From: Gnetum montanum
Taxonomy: Eukaryota > Streptophyta > Gnetopsida > Gnetales > Gnetaceae
Direction of reading: 5' to 3'
DNA: 64,000 nt
Assembly (NCBI GenBank): GCA_015680685.1
Contig: MNCI01018018.1
Span: forward strand, 385,863-449,862
The position numbers and the translations under genes are program-made. The notes beneath the pieces were generated by a model, which worked only from the letters and a program-made list of their open reading frames with translations, had not been told where the DNA came from and made no database searches. Each line of letters begins with the position of its first letter. The first letter of the stretch is position 1. Positions 33,266-45,290 of the stretch are shown one piece after another.

Positions 33266-35855
33266 AAAACCAGAATTAAGAAGAGCCTTGCATGGCTCAT
33301 GTCCAATAATTTGTAAGTAAATAAGATAACTTCTTAGGTTATATCTCTCCATGAAAAGGTTACTAGCCTTGATCTAATTGAAAATAGCATGAGTTAACAT
33401 CATACTGTAGATCTGAGGTGGTGTTTGGTTTGAAGGATACTTGAATGTGTTTGATGTAGAGGATGAGGTTGTTGGAGATGTAGGGTGACCAATCACATTA
33501 GGTTGTGAGGGTTTGGGAGGACTATTGGATTAGAAAAAGGGTCTTTTCCTGGATTGATTGTTTAAATCACTTAGCTGGAAGGCTAGTTGTAAATGTACAA
33601 CCCTTGTAGCATTTCATTGCTACAACTATGGGGGAATTTTAGCCTACATGGACGGAGTAAGAGGTAACTAGGTTGAGGGCAAAGGGATGTGTGTAGATGC
33701 ATGCGAAGGGTGGTATGGATATGGGTGCTCCCCTCAAGTAGATGGTGAATTAGTTCAATGATGCTTTGGAGGATAATAGTGATGATAAAATGAGGTGTGG
33801 CTTGCAAAGCTTTGTGGGGAAACAGGTTGCTAAACATAGTACCTGTATGGATCTAGTTGTCTATGCTACCTTGGTGGTGGCATTCCCCACAACTATGGTT
33901 GCTGCCACTGCTAATATTGCTCATATGGTTGTGGTGGAGCTCCACTTGGATAATAAGCTTGTTTTTGCTAGTGGAACTGCCTTGGATTACCCTGAGGATA
34001 GGGAAATCTTCTAGGTGCTTACGTTCTTACTAGTTGTAGATTCAATGCATACACCCTAGACTCTTGCAAGTGTGACACCATAGGGCAACATCCCTTTAGA
34101 TGTTCATATTAATAGATGTCACAACTAGTATCATCATCAAAGTCTGTTTCCATAACTTCTTCTACTACAGCAGCTTTGCCCTTACCTCTTTGGTAGGTAC
34201 ATTCAACTTCTTTTCGCCTCCTTCAGTCACAATCACTATTTTGTTCTTTGGATGCTTCAAAAATCTTCATAGCAATTTAAATATTTTCATCCAAAGAGTT
34301 CCATAATTTATTAGCCTTTGCTGAAATGTTTAAAATAGATTTTTGAATAGCTAAGGTTTTCCTGTTCACCATGTCATCAAGTGGTGACTCCTCCTCATCA
34401 TGCAATTGAACCTCCCTTTTCCTAATGGAAGGGTCCCTATTCTGTTCCTCTACACTTTTCCTTTTTCATAACTCACCTTCTTCTTTTGCTACCTATTCTA
34501 TCAACCTTTATATTTGATGAGCTCTTAGTTCAGATAGTCTCCCTTGGGATAGCCCCCAAAAGTCTTCTAGTTTTTTCTTTGAGTCCATTTATGATGTGGT
34601 AGAGTTGTTTCCTTTGAGAATAACTATGACTTGGGCATCATGTAAAAGAGAATAATATCTATCCATGGTGGCATCTAAGGATTTATGTGTTCCTTGTTTC
34701 TAGCCTTGGATTTGCCTTCTCAAATTAGATATTCTAGAGTACATATGGTATTTGTCATTGAATAACTCAAGCATGGTACTTCGTCGGTAGATAGATTTTG
34801 ATTCCAAGAACCGATACTAGCTCTCTGCTTCTTTAATGAATGTCTTGGGGAATAGCTTGATTTTTTGCAAATCATTTTTGATGTTTTGTAAGGCGCAAGC
34901 ATCATGAAAGGCTTGTAGATGGTTTTGTGAATTAGAGTTATATTCCCCCTCAAATCTTGGAATATTGTTCATGTCTAAGTGCTTGATTCAACTATCTTTC
35001 ACATGCTTAGTTGGGATCTTAACTACCTCTACAATGTTAAGCATGCTTTGAGTTGCTAACAGAGGTTCATCATCATCATTGTGTCAATAACGTTAATGAT
35101 GGTTTTTGCCATCCCTTTGTTCTTGATAGGCTCTATGATCATTGTTGTCCTGTTGATCACCTTCATCATGATTATTTCTTCGATAGCTTCTATCAGAACC
35201 AAAAGATGAAGAGGAATGTTTGGAATTGTATGAAGGGGATGAAGAGGGAGGTGGACCTCCACCACCACCGTGGTATCCATCACCACCTCTTCGCTTATCA
35301 CAACCAAAATCCTTAGATTCGTTGTCATTGTGATGTTTGTCCAAGTCCTTGCCGTGACTGTTACTTTTTCTTGAACTTGGTTTGTTAATAGTGGATTATA
35401 GGTTCAAGGTCACACCCTCATCATCATTAACCGAGGGTGGAGAATCTTCATGTTTCAATCCCTAGAGGAAGGATCCTCATTGTCATCTTGGTTCAGTAGG
35501 AACAAGGGATTAATGAAGTGTTTTCCCTTTGCAAACTCATGGTGCTTCTCCTAGTGTCGATCTCTCCTACATTGTGTTTTAGTGGGACAATAATCCCGAT
35601 AGTCATAGTCATGCACAACATAATCTTCTTGAAGATTGTGAATGCCTAACTTCTTAAGAGTTCGAAGTAGCATCACGAGCATAGATCAATTAAGGGGCAT
35701 TACAATGTTGCCTCCATATCATGCCATCATAGTTGTTCATCCTAATGTAGGACGAAGGTGAAGTCAGATACATACTCATCAGGATGAGTATATACCACCT
35801 TGCACTCCTATGGGACTAGCGATTTAACATCATCATGCCTATGAGAAGAAGACAT
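33266..35855 (-). pseudogene. Element B gag and protease N-terminal part, pseudogene
   Basis: Begins at ATG 35855-35853 (MSSSHRHDD). 'VVYTHPDEYVSDFTF' follows at about 35800, then the Ser/Gly-rich basic region (35344-35093), gag core near 34990-34750, and a Pro-rich tail with 'MMLTHAI' at about 33400. It ends in protease 'CKALLNSGFGV' at 33285-33266, where element D cuts it. The catalytic Asp of the retropepsin triad is Asn here (N-S-G). Stops occur throughout. Confidence 0.8.
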
Positions 35856-35966
35856 TTTACAAAACAATTAAAATTATCAATGTGGTTTTGTATTATATGT
35901 TGTGTGAGAGTTATGTTGACCTTGGGTTCATCCAACCATAGATAGCACACATTTCAACAAAGTAAG

Positions 35967-35984
35967 TCCCAAGCAATAGCATCA
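35967..35984 (-). promoter_or_regulatory. Element B primer-binding site
   Basis: Minus-strand TGATGCTATTGCTTGGGA beside the LTR. A degraded tRNA-Asp-type site, with differences that are mostly G-to-A and C-to-T. Confidence 0.7.
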
Positions 35985-35985
35985 A

Positions 35986-36329
35986 TGATGAGTGATTGAG
36001 GTACCCCTACATCCAATCATATGAATCACAAAGTGTTCACTCATGATTTGATCAAATTCTGTGGACTCTATAGTTTCTAGTGCACTAATCTCATAGGTAG
36101 TGAATCTTGCCCTAGAAATAAACTAACAAAACTTCTCTATGTCTACTTCTAAAATCTATTGAAATCTATCTCTGAACCATCCACCCAGGTGTTGTATTTA
36201 TAGGTTAACACAGAAGGGGTAATATCAGATCTCTGACATTGGAGGTTGTGCCTTGATATTAGATACCCAATAGTGTGGCTCTGATATTGGATATCCAATA
36301 TTAAAGCCTTGCAAAAACATGACTCATCA
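35986..36329 (-). repeat. Chimeric LTR joining elements B and C
   Basis: 35986-36108 matches the outer part of the B LTR (9365-9485). From about 36109 the sequence switches to the C LTR ('aaataaactaacaaaacttc', as at 62222 and 62560), running to GACTCATCA at 36329 followed by a polypurine tract complement. At 344 bp it is much shorter than either parent LTR. The two parents are joined at non-equivalent positions with only a few bases in common. Confidence 0.82.
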
Positions 36330-36338
36330 TACCCCCAT
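36330..36338 (-). promoter_or_regulatory. Element C polypurine tract
   Basis: ATGGGGGTA on the minus strand next to the LTR remnant. Confidence 0.78.
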
Positions 36339-36499
36339 GACTGAATAAAAACTTGTCCTTGAGTTAAACAAAATGAGGAACAAGTTCTTTACAAAATATT
36401 GGAAAGGTATGAGCTTATTGACTAACTCTAATAAATACACAAACTGACTCTTTTATGCCACAGTGGTGTTTTACAAAAATGGACATGACATGACAAAAA

Positions 36500-39290
36500 A
36501 ACAAAATGGGAGAAGCTTATGTAGTTCCCAAAGGTGGTGGCTCTTCCATTGGTCACTTCCTTTTGTCGTAAGACTTTTGAAATTTGTAGTGATTTAAGAG
36601 TGCATGCAATTTCTCCTCCTCCATTTTTTGGTCCTGCACGATCTAGGCTGATGATTTGATATGTATTGGAATCCATACATCCCACAAACATGACAGCTGC
36701 AAGAACATCTAATTTGCTTTTACATACCATGCCGTGAACTACCGCCATTCCTCTTCAAAAGCCCTAGCCTTTTCTCTGAATTCATGATAATCTATTAATC
36801 TCTTGGCTAGGTCTAAGGTTACATCCCTTTACTCATGGTAGCAAGCCTTAATTGTTTTTAACTTAGAGTTTGCCATGTGGACTTTTTGTGGAACATCTTT
36901 GCTATCTACAAAATCTTTTTCATATAAGGCATAGGTGGTTGCTACTTTCTGTTTTAGGTCATTTCTAGGCTAACGTGCTGTTAACATGGAAAGGTTCGCT
37001 AATGCCATATAGTCTTTCAAATCTTTAATATGTAGGTCCTTGTTCTTCACTTCTACTTGGTGGACTAGGGCATAGCTATCGAAGATTGACTACCAGTCAC
37101 GATTCTTGGCTAACATGAAACTGATGTAGGCCTTTTCCATATGAATTTCTTTTTCATTAATTTGTTTGTACATATCAATATGATTCTAGAAGTGCTCTTT
37201 CAGCTTCTCATGCTTTTTGGCCTCATTTTGCCATGTGCTTATCTCAATTGTAGACTTTTGGCATATTGTGCATACCTCCTTCATTGAGAGGGTTTGATTT
37301 TCTCTAGCCAATCTACTTATGTCCTATTTAACCCTCATTAGTTGCTTCCTCAATTGGTGGATACTTTCTTCCAAAATGTTTTTCTACTTCTTGATAGTGG
37401 TCAACCTTACATTGTTAGTAACAAGCTACTTGTTTTCCTTTTATGTAGTGGTTAGTGCTTTCATGTGAGCATATGCTTATGCTTTGGTGGCTAAGGCATT
37501 CCATACTACTTTCTCCTTTTCTATTTAGCTTCTTTATTTTTCTCAATGAATTGGCCTAGCTACTTTGTTCGAAATTGCTCCAACTTGTTAGGTGTAATGA
37601 ATTGGGAAGGATCCCTTCTTTCGACTCTCAAGGTGATGAGCTCTTCTTGCAATCAATGCACCTATGCTTCTACATGCTCTTCCTTGGTCTTTGCCATGAC
37701 TAGTTTTTCCTTGGTGGCTATGAGATTGAATTGTACTATAGTGACATCACTGGAGATGTTGAAACGGGTTGTCATAACTTGCCTAGTCTACAACAATCTA
37801 TCAAGCATTTCGTAATGAGCTGTAGGAGTTATTGAAGTTCCAACTAACATTTGTGCATCTCTAGTTCTAATTAAGTCCATCAAGGACACAACAAACACAT
37901 TAAAGGATTCTTTAATGTGGTATGTGATACCTTCTGTTGCACCTGCTACATCTTGGTGCTGCATGACCATGATTGTGGCACCTTCTCTTATTTTAAGCAC
38001 CACTTGGAAAGATGTGACATTTCCAGAGATTTACTATGATCATTGAGCTTCTCCTTTTGATTATAAAGAAATCTACCCCTTGATGGATCAGTAAAAAATG
38101 TAAGCTAAACTGCAGCGTCAATGAGTTGAAGGAGGTTAGATTCATCCTTGCTTCCTCAACTAAGAGTTTTAACAATTTGCTATAGATGGCTCATTGTAGG
38201 CTTATAATCCTACAGTGGTGGTAGTGAAACCTGCAACTCTTGCTATTTCTATAGTTCTTGCTCTAGCTCCTTCTCTTATTTTTGTTCTGGCTTCCTTTTT
38301 TTTTCTTGTTCTTATTCGTCACCAAGGTCTTTCCTTGGTGCTGTTGGTTTGAGCAACTCAAAGAATGAAGCATTTTGGACCCTCCTAGGAACGTCATTGG
38401 TGTAACTCAGGGTTTTGGTATGCTTGCACAACTTTTTGATTAGGCAAGGGAATGGAAGTGTCTACTTCCCTACCTTTCTTTCCTCAAATCACCTTTGAAT
38501 CTCCATGAAGTAAAATTGGGTAAGGTTGGCATTGTATTTTCACATCAAGATTGCACTTCCTTTGGTAGCATAGGTTGATATTTTGTTAAGCCCTGTAGTG
38601 GGGAAGAGATGGTATGTGTTGATTTTGAAATAAATCCTCTCTTCCAAAGTCATCTCACTATATATCTTTTATTTTTGATATATGCCCATTTTAGCCACAG
38701 CTTGCTTGTTTTTGTGTTAGACCTTATGGACAGGTGTGCTACCTTGGCCCCCACATTTGGTATGTTTAGAGCTTCAACAATGGGCTTGACTGAGAAAGAA
38801 ATAGAGACTCTGCCAATGTTGATGATGGTGCCCTTCTCTTTATTGTGCCAGAACTAGGATGTCTCATTAAGGTACCATTCCCCACTTTCAAAAAGAATGT
38901 GCCATAAAGGAGATTCCTGAAGCTAAGTTTTGACAACCTCAAGGACAAATTCCATGATGGTCCAAAATTCATTTCCATGATGACCGTGGTCAACATGGAT
39001 CATTCTTGGAACAATGTGAGGGATTGTCCTTGCCCTTGAGCCTTAGGTCCTGTAGCCTCTACTTAGACTGAGTACCCTATAATAGGGACCTCTTGATGAA
39101 TGCTAAATGATTGAGCCTCCTATTTTTCATGCTTGACTGGTGGGCCTTGTTCTCCTCATCAATCTCTACCACTTCTCGGGCATTTACTTGCACCCTGCAA
39201 ATGTCCTTCTCTTCCTCCTCTTTTTGGGGCCATCTATAATCAATCAAGGATTTGGTGTTATTAAGGTGTTTTTCATTTATCATCAATAGG
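36500..39290 (-). pseudogene. Element C accessory ORF, pseudogene
   Basis: Homologue of the accessory ORFs of B, E and F. From the N-terminus: an acidic/charged start (39286-39077, MMINEKHLNN), a domain ending in 'LPFPCLIKKLCKH' (38455-38421), a Glu/Lys-rich linker, 'EGATIMVMQHQ' (37988-37953), 'MVAKTKEEHVEA'-like helices and a long coiled-coil-like region down to about 36750. The C-terminus, near 36530, ends in 'EPPPLG'. Stops every 20-70 codons. The N-terminal domain resembles the putative plant transposon protein domain; function unknown. Confidence 0.7.
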
Positions 39291-39605
39291 TTTATACCTT
39301 ACTTATGACCTTAGTTCTATTAAGTTCTTATCTCATGGAATTGCAAAGTTAGAAAAATTTCAAGAAAAATGTCCAAAAAGTATTAACTTCTTTAATGGCC
39401 CTTCACAATTGACTTCTTTTCCCTTTTGTATGACTTATAATGATGATTATGATTCCTTGGGTGAGATAATTAGAGATTTTGGCATGCATATTACTGATTA
39501 TTCATTAAAATACTTAAGGTTTTTAATATTCTTACCCTTATAATACCTTCTAGGCGATAGCAAATTTCAAAAAATTGGTGCAAGTTTTCCACATAAGCAC
39601 CTCCA

Positions 39606-39647
39606 ACACCCCCACCCCTGCCCTGCCCCTGCACCCCCCGCCCCCTC
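39606..39647 (-). other. G-quadruplex-forming sequence on the sense strand of element C
   Basis: On the minus strand at least five runs of three to six G separated by loops of one to three bases (complement of ccccc-a-cccc-tg-ccc-tg-cccc-tgca-cccccc-g-ccccc). It lies between the promoter-like TATA and the accessory ORF, hence in the predicted leader of the aORF transcript. Confidence 0.7.
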
Positions 39648-39823
39648 AACGAAATTAAACACTCTAGGATCAAATAGGTTCAAAAACCATAGAAATCAAA
39701 GTGATATAGAGCTAAATATCATGTGTCGAAATTGAATGCATAGAGCTCTTTAGTCAAGAGAGAAAAATGCAAAAACTCCCCTAGCTTTAATTGATGATAA
39801 TGAATTTTGGAGCATCACAAGGG

Positions 39824-39910
39824 CCCTATTTATAGGTTTTTGTGGACTCGATATCAAGTACCTGACATCAAATAGCCAATATTGACTTCCACCTGATATC
39901 GGGGATATTA
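39824..39910 (-). promoter_or_regulatory. LTR-like internal promoter upstream of C accessory ORF
   Basis: Minus strand: CCCGATATCAGG, 'GGTACTTGATATCGAG', then ACCTATAAATAGGG at 39836-39824. The C LTR U3 has the same GATATC-rich array ('TCAAGTATCTGATATCAGG') before 'GCCTATAAATAC'. The site is about 540 bp upstream of the aORF start. Activity is inferred from motif content only. Confidence 0.58.
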
Positions 39911-40489
39911 AAATTACACCTCACGGGGACATTCAACATGGAAAATGAAGCCCTGTGATTAGTTGAAAGGCTTTATGTAAAGTCCAAAGTTCTGGGGTAA
40001 GTAAGAATTCATATTTAGGCATTGATAATGTTAGAAGATGAAATCACAGGTATTAAAAGCTTTAGAAGATGTAAGAAATGGTATTAAGCCCATGATATAG
40101 AATGAATATGTTGAATGATAAGGGAAGGTGTTGGAATTGACATTTATGCACTTGGAAGGTTCAAGATGATGCAATTGTGTTAGACAAGTATAAGTTACAA
40201 AATTTATACAAGTGGATCCTCCCCAAAGCAAGCTCTAGCCCTTAATGCCCTTATATAACCACACCTAGAAATGTCGGTAGGCACCAAAGGGGTTGAATGC
40301 AATGCATACCTATTGAGAAAAAAACACATGTTAGAACCACCAATTTGAGAGAATAACTCGATGTTACACAAAACCACAAGTTATTATCATATGAACAATG
40401 AGGTGAGATGGATTTTAGAAAGGATTGCAGAAATTGGAACGTAAGGTGCCTTACCATAGGCATAATGAATCCTTGTGTGTTATCAATGG

Positions 40490-41312
40490 TGATGAATCAT
40501 AGTTTGCCAGGCCTTGATATCGAATATGAAATATCAAGTATGCGATATTATGGCCTAGATACGATATCATATACACAATATTGTGATTCATGTGTTAGCC
40601 TATAAAGATAGCACTCAAGCACACAATGAAGGGGGNNNNNNNNNNNNNNNNNNNNNNNNNNNNNNNNNNNNNNNNNNNNNNNNNNNNNNNNNNNNNNNNN
40701 NNNNNAGTGCATGCCCGTAGTATGATGTTTGTAATTGTACGACACCTTTGTTTGAGTGTGATGTACTTGGACATGTGCATGACTAGCAATAAATATTGAG
40801 ATTACTTTCATTATTGTAGCATTCACTTAGATTAACTTCATTTTTTTAATTATTTAATTACTTAATGTTTTCTTTAATTACAATTTGATTTATTGTTATT
40901 TACTTTTCCTTTTCCTATCATTAAGCGGAATGTGTACCCCTTATCATGAGTGTTCAAGTGCGAATACTTGACATACCTAGTAGTAATCCCATAAACTCCA
41001 AGATGTGTACAGATGGTTAAGGATAGATACCATTAGCCTAGGCTAATTTAGGTTTTACTCTTATTATTAATTTAATCAATTTATCTTTTTTGTTATCAGG
41101 AGTAACATAGAGTTAGGACAACATCATGTGCCTCACTCTAGACTAAACCATACATGACAAAGCTACTACTAGTGCAGGTGGAAAGACAGTGAATTGCAAC
41201 CAACATATAAATGTCTAGGTCCCACAACTAGTGCATCTACAGAGTTCGACTGGATCATGCGTACATGCTCATATTTGTATGGTTAAGCATAGGAGTACCT
41301 CATCACTCTTCA
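40490..41312 (+). repeat. Element F 5' LTR
   Basis: Starts TGATGAATCATAG, ends CACTCTTCA before the PBS. Contains GATATC motifs (40516-40585) and 'gcctataaag' at 40599-40608. A 70-bp N gap (40636-40705) corresponds to about 61 bp in the 3' LTR. The downstream half, for example 'gttaaggatagataccattagcc', matches 57829-57852. Confidence 0.92.
40636..40705. other. Assembly gap (70 N)
   Basis: Inside the F 5' LTR. The 3' LTR copy suggests about 61 bp of R/U5 sequence (57457-57517 region) is missing. Confidence 0.99.
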
Positions 41313-41313
41313 T

Positions 41314-41331
41314 TGGCATTGTTGGCAGGGA
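41314..41331 (+). promoter_or_regulatory. Element F primer-binding site
   Basis: TGGCATTGTTGGCAGGGA, a tRNA-Asp-type site with four differences from the canonical one. The downstream bases 'tggtgctagttacctag' continue at 51669 after element E, and the same junction is intact in element C (61520-61543, minus). Confidence 0.8.
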
Positions 41332-41348
41332 TGGTGCTAGTTACCTAG

Positions 41349-42264
41349 TGATGAGTGGCTAGGTACCCCTACATCCAACCATACAAATTACGAGCATTCA
41401 CACGCGACCTGGTCAAATTTCGTAGACTGTAAGTACTTAACATACACTAGACTCTAACCAGTGAAACTCTGGGTTAGAATAGTCATTGTCTTCCTAACCT
41501 CACTTGTGATGTTCCGTTTACGATGATTAAGTGAGACTAAGGCTAATGATTTTTATAGCTTTTTGCATATCTTTTGGCAGCTAATTTAAGGTATGAAAGG
41601 TAAGGAATAAACTATATCTAATCTTTAATTATCCTAAGTTATATTCTAACTATTCCTAGCATAAGTATCCAGTCCCATCTTCCGAGCATGTTCTGAGCAT
41701 CTCCTAACACTTCTAGGCTACCAGACATTAAGCGTCACTAGGCTTACCAAGTGTTTGATTTACGTTCGAGATGGTCGTACTTATGGCCTTTACGAACTAC
41801 GAATGAACAATAGCGATTACAATAATAATAACAAAAACTTAAGTGATTAACATGTAACTAACAAAGCATAGATATATTAAACTACTGAATGCATAAAATG
41901 GCTAAGTCCAAATGCTGCAAGGAATGCTTGAATAGTTCATCTTTATTGTTGTCACACCAATGGGCTCAGATACATCAACGCTTGAATAAAGAGCTAATCA
42001 CTTTTCTTACACTTGCTGTGAGCACTTGGAAAATATTCTATCTCCTACGAGAACAAACTGCAAGAGCTTTGCTACAACTAATTGAAAGATGCTTGAATGA
42101 GGCGGAAGGCCCTCTTATTTATAGGCCAAGAAAGGTGGCTACATAAATGGGGCCACGTCAATGTAGGAAGACCACGTCGACGAGCCCGGGTCAACGCAGG
42201 TGACACATCGACGGGCCCACGTATACGTGGCCCGTCAACGTAGTGACTCAATGATACTTCATCA
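41349..42264 (-). repeat. Element E 3' LTR (916 bp)
   Basis: Plus coordinates start TGATGAGTGGCT and end ACTTCATCA. U3 holds four or five CGTCGACG/GTCAACG...GGCCC motifs (42160-42240), and 'cttatttataggcc' (TATA on the minus strand) lies at 42113-42126. Pairs with 50734-51663. In both LTRs an antisense ORF of 85 codons is open. Confidence 0.93.
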
Positions 42265-42273
42265 TACCCCCAT
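42265..42273 (-). promoter_or_regulatory. Element E polypurine tract
   Basis: Minus-strand ATGGGGGTA immediately next to the 3' LTR. Confidence 0.8.
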
Positions 42274-42449
42274 GATTGAGTAAAATCTCATCCTCAAGTT
42301 ACTTTACAATTTGGAAGGTATGGATTCTTATTAGCAACACACATAACTAAAACACATACATGACACACACTTGACACAACATGAACTTGACCAAGTGCCC
42401 AAGTTATAGAGGAGAACAAATTACAAAAATGGCGGTGTTCAGAGACAAA

Positions 42450-45290
42450 TTTGAACACCTCACTGGTCTTGGAGCCTCTGCTGTGTAGAATGATGCATAA
42501 AATTGCTAGAGAAGATCACATTGTCCCTGGGGGCGGTGGTTCTGACAGACCTTCTCCAGCCTCTATCCCATGTGTTGGTGGCGATGTGAATGATGGTTGT
42601 CTTGCGATAGCTGCAACTTCTGGAGGCAGCTGGAAAGCCTCCAAGAGAGCCCTCATCTTTTCTTCTTTACATCTAGGGTCGTTCACAGTCCAAGAAGCTT
42701 CTCCAATGTGTGTGGGAGCTAGAACTTCCCAAGGGCATGGCAGCGTTGAAAAGAGTTCTTTGAGATTGACAAACCAGGCTACGAATTACTTGCGTTCAAT
42801 GTCGAACACTTGGATTGATTCTTGTAGTTGCTAGAGTCATTCATTCTTCGGGCCAGATCCTCCACGACTGTACGTTGTTCTTCAAAGCTTGGGTAGAGGG
42901 CCTTGAGTTCTGCGGTTGCTATTGCCAACTTCTGTTTTGTTGCCTTGTGTGCATGGAAATCACCCTCGTATAAGGAATACGAGGTGGCCACTTACTTTTC
43001 TAATTCTAACCACGGTCTCCCAGTTGTGAGCATAGCCAGAGTTGTGTATCGAAGGTTGGCCAATTCCATGTATTCTGTCATTTCCTTGATCTGCAACTCT
43101 TTTAGGCAAATTTCTGCTTTATTGTAGGTGTTCAACCCATCGAAGATGGATGACCATACATTGTCTCCCTCTTGGATCTGCTAGAGTGCTTGGTTCATCT
43201 TGGTTTTAGCGACTTGAATGTGATTCTCGTTTACCTCCTTCTGCAATTCCACTTGGTCCTTGTAATGATTTTTAACTTTTTCAAAATTCAGGGCCTCATT
43301 TTTTTAAGCAACAATTTTGATTGTAGATTTCTGTTGCAATGCCTGAACCTCCTCCATTGACAGATTTCAATTTTCAGGTGCCAACCTTCTTATGTCTACG
43401 TTCACCCTAGCTAGATCCTCTTACTGTTGGTGGATAAAATATTTCATGTGTGCATTCTTCACACCAACATTACGTAGGCAATGAACTTCTGCGGTTAGCT
43501 GCATGTTCTCCTGCCGAACCTCTATCAAGTCCTTCTCTAAGTGATATGCTCGGGCATCTACTGTGGACTTGTTGAGGATCGTTGTCTCTCGCTCATCCTC
43601 AACAACCTAGAGTTTAAGCTAAAGATGTTGAAAAGCTTCATCTCTGGTGTTTTTGCGGTTGAGAATGGCTGGATCGACAAGCTGGGCTCTTAATTGGGCT
43701 ACCTTAACTGCCAAGCGCTGACAAGCGACTTGAGCAACTTCAAGTTGCCCTTCTAAAATAAGGCTCTTGCACCTTGCCGAGAGCAGCTTCGACTAGGTTG
43801 CAGTGATGTTGTCCGGAAGGTCAAAGACATCCAGAAACGATTGCCCAATTCCCACTAGTCGGTCGAACAGCTCTTCATGTTGGGCTGCATCAATATGGCT
43901 ATGTGAAGTTCTGGCAGATACCTGTACATCTTGAAGTCCATGAATGTTTGGTACAGATGCTGTCAGTGCATTGAGAGTAGTAGAAATTGTGTCAACAACC
44001 ACTTCGACTGCAACTTCTTGTCCCTGGTGCTGCATCACTAGGACCATTGCCCCTTCACCATCTTCCAAGTGGACTGAGAAGGCAGCAGCATTCCCTGAGA
44101 TTTCAGGGAATAACTGTTGAGTTGATGTTGACACATCTCGGATGCTCGGATCTGTTTTGGTTGGGACTTATGGTCGGGTGGTGGAGAAGACTGGCCCTAC
44201 CCTTTCGAGTAAGCTAACTGATTGAGCCACTTGCTCCAAGTGGCTCATGATAGGGTGATAGACCGAAGGATCTTCTCCTCTACCAGTCCTACCAAATTGC
44301 TTTTGCTGGCTCAAGAGTATTTCATGAATCTCCCCGAGGTATTCTGCTATGTTTTACGAGCTCGACTGCATTGTTTGTGTAGGTGGTGGAGGTGGTGGCT
44401 GCTCCTCCTCTATCTATGTGGTGGTAGGAGTTTTTTCTTTCATCATCTCTCGCCACAAGGCAATTGGGGCACATCGAAGTGCATCGTTGGAATATCGTGC
44501 TATCCCTGCCTGTTTGCACAATTTCTGGATTAGGTAGGGAAATGGGAAAGCTCGTCTTCCACGTTCGTTCTCAGCAAACATTTTTTCAATTTCCAGAAAC
44601 AATAGCTGTGGAAGACTCATGGAAATTTCCCACTCAAGGCAGCACACGCACGAGTGGAGAAGGCTGTGATTTTGCTGGGTCTTACCATTGGGTTTAAGTA
44701 GTAAGACGTGATTTTGAAGTACACTCTCTCCACCATGGTCAAGGAGCCAAATTCCTTGTGCTCTACTCCATAGCACCGTTGGGTCCATTGCGCCTTTACC
44801 TTTAGATTAGCCTATTTTGGGATTTCTACCACATCTACCCTAGTTTCAGGCAACCCTAGAGCTTACGCTATCGCCTCTGAAGAGTAAGAGACATAAATGT
44901 CTTTGATCCTTACTCTTGACCTTGGTTGTCGATTCGTCTAGAAGAGATAGGTTTCTCCTAAGTACCATTCACCACTAGTTGTGATGATTGGCCACATTGG
45001 AGAGCTCTGTAATTGGAGTCTCACATCTTCTGGAGTGTTATCGAGGAATGGTCCAAAATTTAATTCTTGGAGGACCGTCCGTTGCACCTCGCGTGGCGTG
45101 ATAGCATCAAGGCAGGCTTGGGTCAGGGTGACTTCAAGCTGTGGTGCTATCCTAGGAGTCTCATCCCCGAGCAATTACCCACTAGGAATTTTCTCTTCGG
45201 GAATCTGGTGAACAAATTCTACCTCGGTCTTTCACGAAAGGGCCCAGTTGCATGAGAGCCCTCCGCATACTCTAGCTGTTGCACACCTCA
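42450..45290 (-). pseudogene. Element E accessory ORF, pseudogene
   Basis: Best-preserved accessory ORF, though with several stops. N-terminal domain 45174-44700: 'LTQACLDAITPREVQRTVLQ', 'MWPIITTSGEWYLGETYLF', 'VERVYFKITSYYLNPMVRPS'. Then 'AFPFPYLIQKLCKQAGIA' (44555-44500) and a Thr/Pro/Gln linker. An open 113-codon segment (44134-43793) contains 'EGAMVLVMQHQ', and helices rich in Glu/Lys/Gln run through 42991-42779 (MATSYSLYEGDF). The C-terminal 'EASWTVNDPRCKEEKMRALL' and Pro-rich tail lie near 42720-42530. The N-terminal half resembles the putative plant transposon protein domain; the C-terminal half looks like a coiled coil. Confidence 0.75.

Larger units (their letters stand above)
9365..36108 (-). 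mobile_element. Element B: Ty3/gypsy element with pol plus accessory ORF, interrupted by D and a solo LTR
   Basis: Minus-strand order is truncated 5' LTR (36108-35986), PBS, gag (35855-33266), protease split by element D, RT-RNase H-integrase (20417-16850), 3' spacer with a promoter-like site, accessory ORF (15005-10480, split by a solo LTR), polypurine tract and 3' LTR (10272-9365). Removing D and the solo LTR leaves about 12.5 kb. The two LTRs match over the 122 bp that survive of the 5' copy. It is the oldest layer in this part of the window because D and the solo LTR lie inside it. The left LTR lacks its terminal TGATGAGTG next to element A. Confidence 0.85.
39291..40484 (-). other. Element C 3' spacer (left part, up to insertion of F)
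   Basis: Non-coding. It includes a C-rich strip (39600-39650), a promoter-like site (39824-39910) and conserved block 4 (minus-strand TTTGGGGAGGATCCACTTG, 40230-40209). Continues at 58119 beyond element F. Confidence 0.65.

Noticed and set aside
34000-34010. Idea that B pol and B aORF belong to different elements
   Set aside because: No LTR, PBS or target duplication lies between 15005 and 16850, and element E shows the same order (PR, integrase end, promoter, aORF, PPT, LTR).
41889-42146. 85-codon ORF in E 3' LTR with an equal-length match in the 5' LTR (51273-51530)
   Set aside because: It is antisense to the element, and both copies exist only because LTRs are duplicates. No homologue recognised and no start context or motif supports translation.
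42160-42240. GC-rich CGTCGACG motifs in E LTR as a CpG island of a host gene
   Set aside because: Present in both E LTRs at the same place upstream of the TATA context, so they are U3 motifs of the element.
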